This document shows, one piece after another, positions 14,101 to 26,100 of a stretch of DNA of 64,000 bases. A program made the translations under genes and the position numbers. Where the stretch lies: the NCBI GenBank assembly GCA_024291935.2, contig CM044310.1, positions 85,124,713 to 85,188,712 of the forward strand, given 5' to 3'. The notes under the pieces are model-generated. The model was not told the DNA's origin. It made no database searches and saw only the letters and a program-made list of their open reading frames with translations. The first letter of the stretch is position 1. Each line of letters opens with the position of its first letter. Source of the DNA: Okapia johnstoni (taxonomy: Eukaryota; Chordata; Mammalia; Artiodactyla; Giraffidae).

Positions 14101-17100
14101 CACTTGAATAATTTTCTTGTTAAAAGTTATTACTAAACAAACCAAGACATTTTTAAACATTTCAGGTGATAGAAGTATTCATTAGAGCAGAAGATGGCCT
14201 TTGTAGAGAGGTGGTAAAACACCTTAATCAGATTGAAGAACAAATCTTGGATCATTTAGCATGGAAACCAGATTCTCCGCTCTGGGACAGAATTAGAGAC
14301 AATGAAAACAGAGTTCCCACATGCGAAGAGGTTTGTGAAAGGATCTTAACACCTTTCTATGACAAAAAGCATATCAACGTCTATCCTATTCATAATTCTC
14401 TTTCACCGACCACAGTTAAACTTAGCATCTTGCTCGTAAGTATGGGAACGTAACAGCTGAGTGTAATTTGGTACAGTCATCTCTGTATCTACGAGGAAAC
14501 GAGTCAAATGACTAGTGACTGCCCAAAGGTTTAGTGACAGAGTAAGAATTCGGTGTTCTGTCTTGATTTCCTAATCAAGTTTCTATACTTTCAAATGGTT
14601 GATTGTCTGATTCTCCAAATGAGTAATGAAGATTAATTTGTATTTAGTATACAGCTACTAGGTTTGAATTTTTTAAACCTGCCAGAAATTTTTAAAGATT
14701 TACTTATTACTGTTTTTTGGCTGTGCTGGGTCTTCATTTGCCGCACTTGGGCTTTCTCTGGTTGCTGTGAGTAGGGGTGCTCTCTAGTTGCAGTGTGCAG
14801 GCTTCTCACTGGATGACTTCTCATGTTGCAGAGCATGAGCTCTAGGGTGCACAGGCTTCAGTAATTGCTCGGGGGCCTGTGGGATTTTCCTGGACCAGGT
14901 ATCAAACTCATGTCCCCTGTATGGCAGGCAGATTCCTATCCACTGCACCACCAGGAGAGTCCCAGAATTTTTTTTTAACTTCAGTATGAAAGTGAAAAAG
15001 ATACGTGATTTTATTTAGATGGCTGATGAGCCAAGATAGTTTCCTTTTGCCTTAGATTGTTATTTTTTGGTGTTTTTAAAAAAAACAACACTTTTTTGAA
15101 TAATGGTATTTTATATAAACATTTCTCAATAGGTCATGCCACCTCAGAACCTGGAAAGAGCAGATGAAATTTGTATTGCTGGCTCCCCTCTGACTCCCAG
15201 AAGGGTGAGTGAAGTTCGTGCTGATACTGGACTCGGAAGAAGTAAGTTTAAAATACTGGGGGAAGTGTTTTGGGGATTTAATTCCATCCAAAACTACAAG
15301 TGAAGTTCAGTCAGTTCAGTTCAGTCGCTCAGTCGTGTCCGACTCTTTACAACCCCATGAATCGCAGCACGCCAAGCCTCCCTGTCCATCACCAACTCCC
15401 GAGTTTACCCAAACCCATGTCCATCGAGTCGGTGATGCCATCCAGCCATCTCATCCTCTGTCGTCCCCTTCTCCTCCTGCCCCCAATCCTTCCCAGCATC
15501 GGGGTCTTTTCCAGTGAGTCAACTCTTTGCATGAGGTGGCCAAAGTGTTGGAGTTTCAGCTTCAACATCAGTCCTTCCAACAAACACCCAGAACTGATCT
15601 CCTTTAGGATGGACTGGTTGGATCTCCTTGCAGTCCAAGGGACTATCAAGAGTCTTCTCCAACACCACAGTTCACAAGCATCAGTTCTTTGGCACTCAGC
15701 TTTCTTCACAATCCAACTCTCACATCCATACGTGACTACTGGAAAAACCATAGCCTTGACTAGATGGACTTTTGTTGGCAAAGTAATGTCTTTGCTCTTT
15801 AATATGCTGTCTGTGTTGGTCATATCTTTCCTTCCAAGGAGTAAGTGTCTTTTAATTTCATGGCTGCAATCACCATCAGCAGTGATTTTGGAGCCCAAAA
15901 TAATAAAGTCTGACACTTTCCACTGTTTCCCCATATATTTCCCATGAAGTGATGGGACCAGATACCATGATCTTAGTTTTCTGAATGTTGAGCTTTAAGC
16001 TAACTTCTTCACTCTCCTCTCTCACTTTCATCAAGAGGCTTTTTAGTTCTTCACTTTCTGCCATAGGGTGGTGTCATCTGCGTATCTGAGGTTATTGATA
16101 TTTTTCCCGGCAATCTTGATGCCAGCTTGTGCTTAATTCAGCCCAGCATTTCTCATGATGTACTCTGCATATATGTTAAATAAGCAGGGTGACAATATAC
16201 AGCCTTGATGTGCTCCTTTTCCTATTTGGAACCAGTCTGTTGTTCCATGTCCAGTTCTAACTGTTGCTTCCTGACCTGCATACAGGTTTCTCAAGAGGCA
16301 GGTCAGGTGTTCTGGTATTCTCATCTCTTTCAGAATTTTCCAAAGTTTATTGTGATCCACACAGTCAAAGGCTTTGGCATAGTCAATAAAGCAGAAATAG
16401 ATATTTTTCTGGAACTCTCTTGCTTTTTCGATGATCCAGAGGATATTGGCAATTTGATCTCTGGTTCCTCTGCCTTTTCTAAAACCAGCTTGAACATCTG
16501 GAAGTTCACGGTTCACGTATTGCTGAAGCCTGGCTTGGAGAATTTTAAGCATTACTTTACTAGCGTGTGAGATGAGTGCAATTGTGCAGTAGTTTGAGCA
16601 TTCTTTGGCATTGCCTTTCTTTGGGATTGGGATGAAAACTGACCTTTTCCAGTCCTGTGGCCACTGCTGAGTTTTCCAAATTTGCTGGCATATCGAGTGC
16701 AACACTTTTCACAGCATCATCTTTGAGGATTTGAAATAACTCAACTGGAATTCCATCACCTCCACTAGCTTTGTTCGTAGTGATGCTTTCTAAGGCCCAC
16801 TTGACTTCACATTCCAGGATGTCTGGCTCTAGGTAAGTGATCACAGCATAGTGATTATCTGAGTCATGAAGATCTTTTTTGTACAGTTCTTCTGTGTATT
16901 CTTGCCACCTCTTCTTAATATCTTCTGCTTCTGTTAGGTCCCTACCATTTCTGTCCTTTATCGAGCCCATCTTTGCATGAAATGTTCCCTTGGTATCTCT
17001 AATTTTCTTGAAGAGAGCTCTAGTCTTTCCCATTCTGTTGTTTTCCTCTATTTCTTTGCATTGATCGCTGAGGAAGGCTTTCTTATCTCTCCTTGCTATT

Positions 17101-20100
17101 CTTTGGAACTCTGCACTCAAATGGGAATATCTCTCCTTTTCTCCTTTGCTTTTCGCTTCTCTTCTTTTCACAGCTATTTGTAAGGCCTCCTCAGATAGCC
17201 ATTTTGCTTTTTTGCATTTCTTTTCCATGGGGATAGTCTTGATCCCTATCTCCTGTAAAATGTCACGAACCTCCGTCCATAGTTCATCAGGCACTCTATC
17301 AGATCTAGTTCCTTAAATCTATTTCTCACTTCCATTGCATAATCATAAGGGATTTGATTTAGGTCATACCTGAATGGTCTAGTGGTTTTCCCTACTTTCT
17401 TCAATTTAAGTCTGAATATGGCAATAAGGAGTTAATGATCTGAGCCATAGTCAGCTCCTGGTCTTGTTTTTGCTGACTGTATAGAGCTTCTCCATCTTTG
17501 GCTGCAAAGAATATAATCAATCTGATTTCGGTGTTGACCATCTGGTGATGTCCATGTGTAGAGTCTTCTCTTGTGTTGGAAGAGGGTATTTGCTATGACC
17601 AGTGTGTTTCTTGGCAAAACTCTATTAGCCTTTGCCCTGCTTCATTCTGTACTCCAAAGCCAAATTTTCCTGTTATTCCAGGTGTTTCTTGACTTCCTAC
17701 TTTTGCATTCCAGTCCCCTATAATGAAAAGACATCTTTTTTGGCTGTTATTTTTAAAAGGTCTTGTTGGTCTTCATAGAACCGTTCGACTTCAGCTTCTT
17801 CAGCGTTACTGGTTGGGGCAGTAACGTGATATTGAATGGTTTGCCTTGGAAACGAACAGAGACCATTCTGTCGTTTTTGAGATTGCATCCAAGTACTGCA
17901 TTTCGGACTCTTTTGTTGACCATGATGGCTACTCCATTTCTTCTAAGGGATTCCTGCCCACAATAGTAGATATAATGGTCATCTGAGTTAAATTCACCCA
18001 TTCCAGTCCATCTTAGTTCGCTGATTCCTAGAATGTCAACGTTCACTCTTGCCATCTCCTGTTTGACCACTTCCAATTTGCCTTGATTCATGGACCTAAT
18101 ATTCCAGGTTCCTATGCAATATTGCTCTTTACAGCATCGGACTTTGCTTCTATCACCAGTCCCATCCACAACTGGGTATTGATTTTGCTTTGGCTCCATC
18201 CCTTCATTCTTTCTGGAGTTATTTCTCCGCTGATCTCCAGTAGCATGTTGTGCACCTACCAACCTGGGGAGTTCATCTTTCAGTGTCCTATCATTTTGCA
18301 TTTTCATACTGTTCATGGGGTCTCAAGGCAGGAATACTGAAGTGGTTGGCCATGCCCTTCTCCAGTGAAAGTAGTAGGGTATATATAGAAGAAAATAATC
18401 CATGCATTATAGTGTCACATGGATCAGTTAAGAGCACAGGAAAATGTATGATAAGTATCTTTTAAAATATATAGAATGCTATATATTAATGTGATTCCTA
18501 TTTTTTAAGTATATTTTTTCCTATAAACATGCAAAAGGGCTGAAATGGAAAAACCAAACCCTAAATGATTATTGTTGGGTAATAGAATTCTAGGTGGTTT
18601 CTATAAAGCTTTTAAGATGAATATGTTTTACTTTTAAAATCAGAAGAAACAGAAAAAGGTTTCTTAAAGATGGAGTCTATGATGTAATTAGGTATAGATG
18701 AGCCAGTGAGTTGAGGGGACTGAATGGCCTAAGTGTGTTCAGATTTTTTATTTTTTTGACCATGCCTTGCTGCTTGTGGGATCTTAGTTCCCTGACCAAG
18801 GATTGAACCAAGGATTGGCCCCGGCAGTGAAATCTCCAATTCCCAACCACTGGATCACAGGAAATTCCCAGCCATATTCAGCTTTGACTCTTGTCAGTTA
18901 AACAGTGCTACCCTGGTTAACATAATAGCATTGCTGGCCCTGAGGTACCACAAAGGGAAGTTTTGCTATTCATCTGGTTATGTTTTAGACAGCTCTTTAT
19001 AACAGTTGCCAGGTGCAACACATACTTCAGATAAAACTACCTTTTTAAAAGCAATTCTGTAAATCCAGAGAGTTCTAAATCGTTAGATGCCATTAGAAAG
19101 ATATTTCTAGATCAGCTTTTTAATGTAATTGATAAGCACTGGCTATAGAAGATCAGTTTTAAAATCAGAAATCACTCTATGGCAGTGCATAGTCAATGAA
19201 TATGAATGATCTGTATGAAAATTTCCTTATTTTTTAAAGAGGAGGCATAATGGCTTAACTTTTTCTGCTTATTATCCACTTTAAACTTCATTTTTTGTAC
19301 TTAGCACTTTTCCATTTTCATGAGGTCTTTTAATATTTTACAAGATAATGATCATAATTTGAAACACTAAAAAAACTGTATTGAAGTATAGTTGTGTTAA
19401 TTTCTGCTTTCTAGCAAAGTGACTCAGTTATACATGTATATATATTCTTTTTTTCGTATTCTTTCCTATTATAGTTTATCGCAGAATATAGCTCCCTGTG
19501 CTATACAATAGAACTTGTTTTGTTTATCCAGAGATAATAATCATAATCAATGTATTCTTCCTAACTCTGCAGCTTTGTTCCAAATGTAAATCTAGTAAAT
19601 TTGTTTGCTTTTGTTGTCACCAAGAAATTGAAATGTTAAGCCACAGTCTGTCAGAACTACTCCTATCAATCCTCGTATGACCTCCCTACGTATATTTTAA
19701 TATTAAAACCCACTCGTGCAGTTTTTGCAGCTGGACATGGAAAGGAGAAAGGGATGCTTCTCAAAAATTCAGATTGGTGTGGATTCAAACTTAACAATAG
19801 ACGAAGCTCCAGTGGTTAACAGAGTTCCTCTTTGGGATGTTGAAGAGGTTTTGGGGAAGGATGGTGGTAGTGGTCTGCACAGTGAGTGAAAGGCGCTCAG
19901 TTGTGTCTAACTCTCTGCGGCCCCATGGATTATACAGTCCATGGAATTCTCCAGGCCAGAATACTAGAGTGGGCAGCGGTTCCCTTCTCCAGGGGATCTT
20001 CCCAACCCAGGGATCAAACTGAGGTCTCCCGCATTGCGGGTGGATTCTTTACCAGCTGAGCCACCAGGAAAGCCCAAGAATCCTGGAGTTGGTAGCGTAT

Positions 20101-23100
20101 CCCTTCGCCAGTGAATCTTCCCAACCCAGGAATCGAACAGGGGTCTCCTGCATTGCAGGCAGGTTCTTTACAAGCTGGGCTACCAGCAAAACCCTCTGTG
20201 AATGTAATACCACTAGATTGTATACTTAAAAATGGGTAACATGCCAAATTATATGTATTTTACCACAACTTAAAAAAAAAGTAATATACCCCAAACCATT
20301 GAATTGTACAATTTAAGTGGGTGAAATATATGTGAATCATATCTCAGTCAGGTTGTTTAAAAAATAGTAAACTAAGCTTAATTGAATCTAAAACATGTAC
20401 GTCCATTTTTACTGAATAACATTATCGTATTTCAGTAACTTTCTACGTGTAAGAAATGACAATGATGAAAATGCATAAAATGGAGAGTAAATGCCGCAGG
20501 TGTTACCATAGTAATTTCAAGTCCATCAAGTCTTCATATCAAGTAGTAGCTTTACAGTGAAATTGTGTTATCTGAGTGGTAGGTAGAAACTAAATACAGT
20601 AGAAAAATAGTTATTCAGATTGGCCCTAAATCATCAAGACCTCATGGTTAGTGGAGGGAAAAGTCTAGTTTGATTTAGCAGAAGATGTAGTGAAAAAAGC
20701 AACAGTGTGAGACAAATAGAGAAAAATCCTTCCTTAAATTTTGCTCTTAATAGTATTCAGTTGAATTTTCATTCACTAAATGTAGCCGTGATAGGACTCC
20801 TGTAATTTTTGTTTTTCAAGTATAACGTATTTCAAACACTTAGTTGTGAGCTAACATATCTTGGATGGAAGTCAGATCTGTCCCCTTGAGTTAAATGGTT
20901 CGATCTTTTCTTTTTTCTGACCCTAGGCATATCATCTCCAACCACACTGTATGACAGGTACAGCTCCCCAACAGCCAGTTCTACCAGAAGGCGACTGTTT
21001 GTGGAGAATGACAGCCCCACCGATGGAGGGACCCCTGGGCGCATTCCCCCACAGCCTCTAGTCAATGCTGTCCCCATGCAGAATGTATCTGGGGAGGCTG
21101 TATCTGTCACACCAGTTCCTGGACAGACCTTGGTCACCATGGCAACAGCCACCGTCACAGCCAACAATGGACAAACAGTAACCATTCCTGTACAAGGTAA
21201 GGAAGGCAGAGTTGGATATTGAGTTCTTTCTCTGGCGTTTATTACTTGAGATTTGGCTGGAATGATGATAGGAGACAAGTGTGGAGTGGGGAAAGGGGTT
21301 GGGAGGGGAAAAATGGGAAACCTCTGCCCGGAAAATCTGGTATTATCAACATTTTCTCTGTGCTTTTTTTTTCTTTGAAACAAACTTTAGGTATTGCCAA
21401 TGAGAATGGAGGAATAACGTTCTTCCCAGTCCAAGTCAATGTTGGGGGGCAGGCGCAAGCTGTGACCGGCTCCATCCAGCCCCTCAGTGCTCAGGCCCTG
21501 GCTGGAAGCTTGAGCTCTCAACAGGTGACAGGAACAACCTTGCAAGTCCCTGGTCAGGTGGCCATTCAGCACATTTCCCCAGGTGGACCACAGCAGAAAC
21601 AAGGCCTACCTTTAACCAGCAGCAGTACCAGACCCAGGAAGACCAGCTCTTTATCGCTTTTCTTTCGGAAGGTAATTTTTCACGTACCCTCACCAGGTCT
21701 AGAACTTAGGAAATACAAGGGTTGGATAAAGTTTGAGATATAATATTTTTGTTTATCTACTAGGTTTATCACTTAGCAGGTGTCCGCCTTCGGGATCTTT
21801 GTGCTAAATTGGATATTTCAGATGAACTGAGGAAAAAAATCTGGACCTGCTTTGAATTCTCCATAATCCAGTGTCCTGAACTTATGATGGACAGACATCT
21901 GGACCAGTTGTTAATGTGTGCCATTTATGTGATGGCAAAGGTGCGTACCATTAGGAATATAAAAGGAAAAAGATGCTACTTCCTTAGTCTTAGGACACTT
22001 TTAACAGCTTTACTGAGGTAAAATTCACATACCAAATAATTCACCCATTTAAAATATACAGCTCAGTGGATTTTAGTATATTCACAGATATGTATGACAA
22101 ACACCACAGTCAGTTTTAGAATATGATATTGCATTGTATGACTATATGATGTTTTGTTTATCCATTCATTAGTTGATGGACATTTAGATTATTTCTACTT
22201 TAGGGCTATTATAAATAATGCTACTAATGAACATGTGTATACAAGTTTCTGCGTGGACATTTTATTCATTTCTCTTTTGTATGTACTTTGGAGCATATTG
22301 CTGGGTCATGTGGTAAACTCCACGTCTGACTGACTGAGGAACTGCCAGACTGTTTTCCAAAGTCACTGCACCATTTTACAGTTCCACAGATAGTATATGA
22401 AGGTCCTTATTTCTCCACATTCTCATTAACACTTATTATCTGACTTTGTTTTTTAAAATAATTTATTGAGGTGAAACTCACATAACCTTATGCATTTTAA
22501 AACAGATGGTTCAAGTTTTAAAATTGGTAACTTTTTTCTTCTTTTTCAAGGTTTGGCTAGTCTAAATCGCTTGACATTCTTGAATTTTAGAATCAACTTG
22601 TCTATTCTTCTTGTTATAAAGAAGTCAGGTGGGGTTCAGATAGAGATTATGTTGAATCTGTAGATTAGTTTGAAGGAGTATTGTTATCTTAACCATATTT
22701 TACCTCCTATGCTTTTCTTTGTGGGTAGTTTATTGCTGAATGATTCTTTTTTTCCTGGTTACGAGTCTATTCAGATTGTGTATTCCTTCTAGAATCAGTT
22801 TTGGTAGTGTGTATCTTCCAAGGAATTTGTTGTCTCCAGGCTTTCTAATTTGTTGGCACCATTGTTTATAATATTCCTTTTAGTCCTTTTTATTCTTTGT
22901 CCGTAGTAATTTGACAGTCTTCTTTTAAAATCTTGGTCAGTCTCGCTGGCGTTTTATTAATTTTGTTGATTTTGTCAAAGAACCACTTTCTGGTTTATTA
23001 CTATATGCTCTGATCTTTATTAGTCCCTTCTTTCTGCTTGCTTTTATTCTTTTTCTTTTCCTGGCTGTGCCACACGGCTTGTGGGATCTTCTCTGATCAG

Positions 23101-26100
23101 GGATTGAACCCAGGCGTTTGGCAGTGAAAGTGCCAAGTCCCAACCACTGAACCACCAGGGAATTCCCTAGGCTGTGTTTGCTGGGGTTTTTTTAGTGTCT
23201 TAAGATGGATGGTTAGGTAATTTAATCTTTTTTCTTACTATGGGCATGAAGAGCTATAGCTTTCCCTCTAAGCACTGCTTTAGTTGTATCTCATAAATTA
23301 GGGTTATGTTGTGTTTTTATTTCACTGATCTCAAAGCATTCTCTAATGTCTTTTGACTTACTGGTTATCTAGGTGTGTTGTTTAATTTCCACGTATTTGT
23401 GAGTTTCTAAATTTCTGTTAATTTCTAGTTTCAATCCATTGTGGTTCCAAAACACACTTTGTATTAGTTACTTTAATGCTTCTAAATTTATTGAAGTTTT
23501 GTAGCCTAGCATATGGTCTATCCTGGACAATGTTCACTGTGCACTTGAGAAGAATGTATATTCTGTTGTTGGGTGTTACATCTGTTACATCTATAGATGT
23601 AAGGTATTTTAGGGTTTTTTTTTTTTTTTCTTAATAGTGTTAAAGTCTGTTTCTTTGTTGATCTTCTGTCTAGTTGATCAATCCGTTATTGCCAGTGGGG
23701 TATTGAACTCTCTAAATGTTATTAAATTGTCTATTTTTCCATTAATTTCTGTCAGTTTTTACTTCATGTATTTTGGTGCTCTGTTATTAGGTGTATGTAT
23801 GTTTTTAATTGTTAGATCTTTCTAATGGATTGATCCCTCATCATTATGAAATGTCCCTCTTTATCTCTAGTAACTTGTTTTAAAGTCTGTTTTATAGTGT
23901 GATCTTTGTATACCCACTCAGCTTTCTTGAGTTGCTGTTTGCATGATATGTCTTCTTTCCATCCTTTTCTTTTAAATCTGTTTGCTTTAACCTAAGGTGT
24001 GTCTTTTGTATATGGAGTATATAGTTGGATCTCTTTTTTTAATCTAATGTGACAATGACAATTTCTTCCTTTGATTGTATTGTTTAATACATTCACATTT
24101 AACATTGTTGTAACTGGATTTATGTCTGACATTTTATTTTTTGTTTTTTATGTCTCATGTTTTTTAGATCCTCTCCTTCACTGCTGTCATTGTCATGTGC
24201 ATTCAGTAAATACTTTCTAATATGGCATTTTAATTTCAGTATTGTTTTTAACTTTTTACTAGTGGTTTCTTTAGGGTTTTCTGTATTTTTTTTTTTTCTT
24301 TTTTTGCTCTATCTGCCTTTTTTGGCCCCATCTTTATTGAGATATAACATTTCTTCACATATATATTTTGCTTTATACAATTAAAAAAAATCAGTTGAGA
24401 AGAAATACATTTTGTATTCTTTTCAGTTACATAATTATTTTTGCCATTGCTCTTTGTTTTTGCATGTGTAGTTGAGTTACTGTGTGGGGCCACTTACTTT
24501 TAGCTTGAAGAACTTTCTTTAGTATTTTCATGTGAGATGGTTCTGCCGGCAGCAAGTTTTCTGTCTTTATGTTTAGCTGAGACTGTATCCATTTCACTTT
24601 CATTTATGAAACATTATTTTGTTACATACTGGGTTTTTAGATTTTACTTTGTACACTGTTTCCTTAGCCTCCATAGTTTCTGATGAGAAGTTATCTGTTA
24701 CTTTATTAGAGCTTCCTAGTAAGCAAAAAGTTGCTTTGCACTTGATGCTTTCAAGATTCTCCCTTTCTTTGACTTTCAACTTTTTTACTATATGTCTGGG
24801 TATTGAGCTCTTTGCATTTGTCCTACTTGGAATTTCTTAAAATTTGTGGATATATTTCAGACTTAAATTGAAGAAAGTAGGGAAAACCACTAGACCATTC
24901 AGGGTATGACCTAAATCAAATCCCTTACCATTATACAGTGGAAGCGAGAAATAGATTCAAGGGATTAGATATGATAGAGTGCCTGATGAAGTATGGATGG
25001 AGGTTCGTGACACTGTACAGGAGACAGGGATCAAGACCATCCCCAAGAAAAAGAAATGCAAAAAAGCAAAATGACTGTCTGAGGAGGCGCTACAAATAGC
25101 TGTGAAAAGAAGCGAAGCGAAAAGCAAAGGAGAAAAGGAAAGATACACCCATTTGAATGCAGAGTTCCAAAGAATAGCAAGGAGAGATAAGAAAGCCTTC
25201 CTCAGTGATCAATGCAAAGAAATAGAGGAAAACAACAGAATGAGAAAGACTAGAGATCTCTTCAAGAAACTTAAGAGATACCAAGGGAACATTTCATGCA
25301 AAGATGGGCTCGATAAAGGACAGAAATGGTAGGGACCTAACAGAAGCAGAAGATATTAAGAAGAGGTGGCAAGAATACACAGAACTAGACAAAAAAAGAT
25401 CTTCACGACTCAGATAATCATGATGGTATGGTCACTCACCTAGAGCCAGATATCCTGGAGTCCAAAGTCAAGTGGGCCTTAGGAAGCATCACTATGAACA
25501 AAGCTAGTGGAGGTGATGGAATTCCAGTTGAGTTATTTCAAATCCTGGAAATGATGCTGTGAAAGTGCTGCACTCGATATGCCAGCAAATTTGGAAAACT
25601 CAGCAGTGGCCACAGGACTGGAAAAGGTCAGTTTTCATTTCAGTCTCAAAGAAAGGCAATGCCAAAGAATGTTCAAACTACTGCACAATTGCACTCATCT
25701 CACATGCTAGTAATGCTTAAAATTCTCCAAGCCAGGCTTCAGCAATACGTGAACTGTGAACTTCCAGATGTTCAAGCTGGTTTTAGAAAAGGCAGAGGAA
25801 CCAGAGATCAAATTGCCAACACCCGCTGGATCATCAAAAAAGCAAGAGAGTTCCAGAAAAACATCTATTTCTGCTTTATTGACTATCCTAAAGCCTTTGA
25901 CTATGTGGATCACCACAAACTGTGGGAAATTCTTAAAGAGATGGGAATACCAGACCACCTGACCTGCCTCCTGAGAAACCTGTATGCAGGTCAGGAAGCA
26001 ACAGTTAGAACTGGACATGGAACAACAGACTGGTTCCAAATAGGAAAAGGAGTACGTCAAGGCTGTATATTGTCACCCTGCTTATTTAACTTATATGCAG

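Noticed and set aside
16133..17294. Minus-strand ORFs with reverse transcriptase-like text as host genes
   Set aside because: They are frames of the decayed antisense BovB, split by frameshifts.
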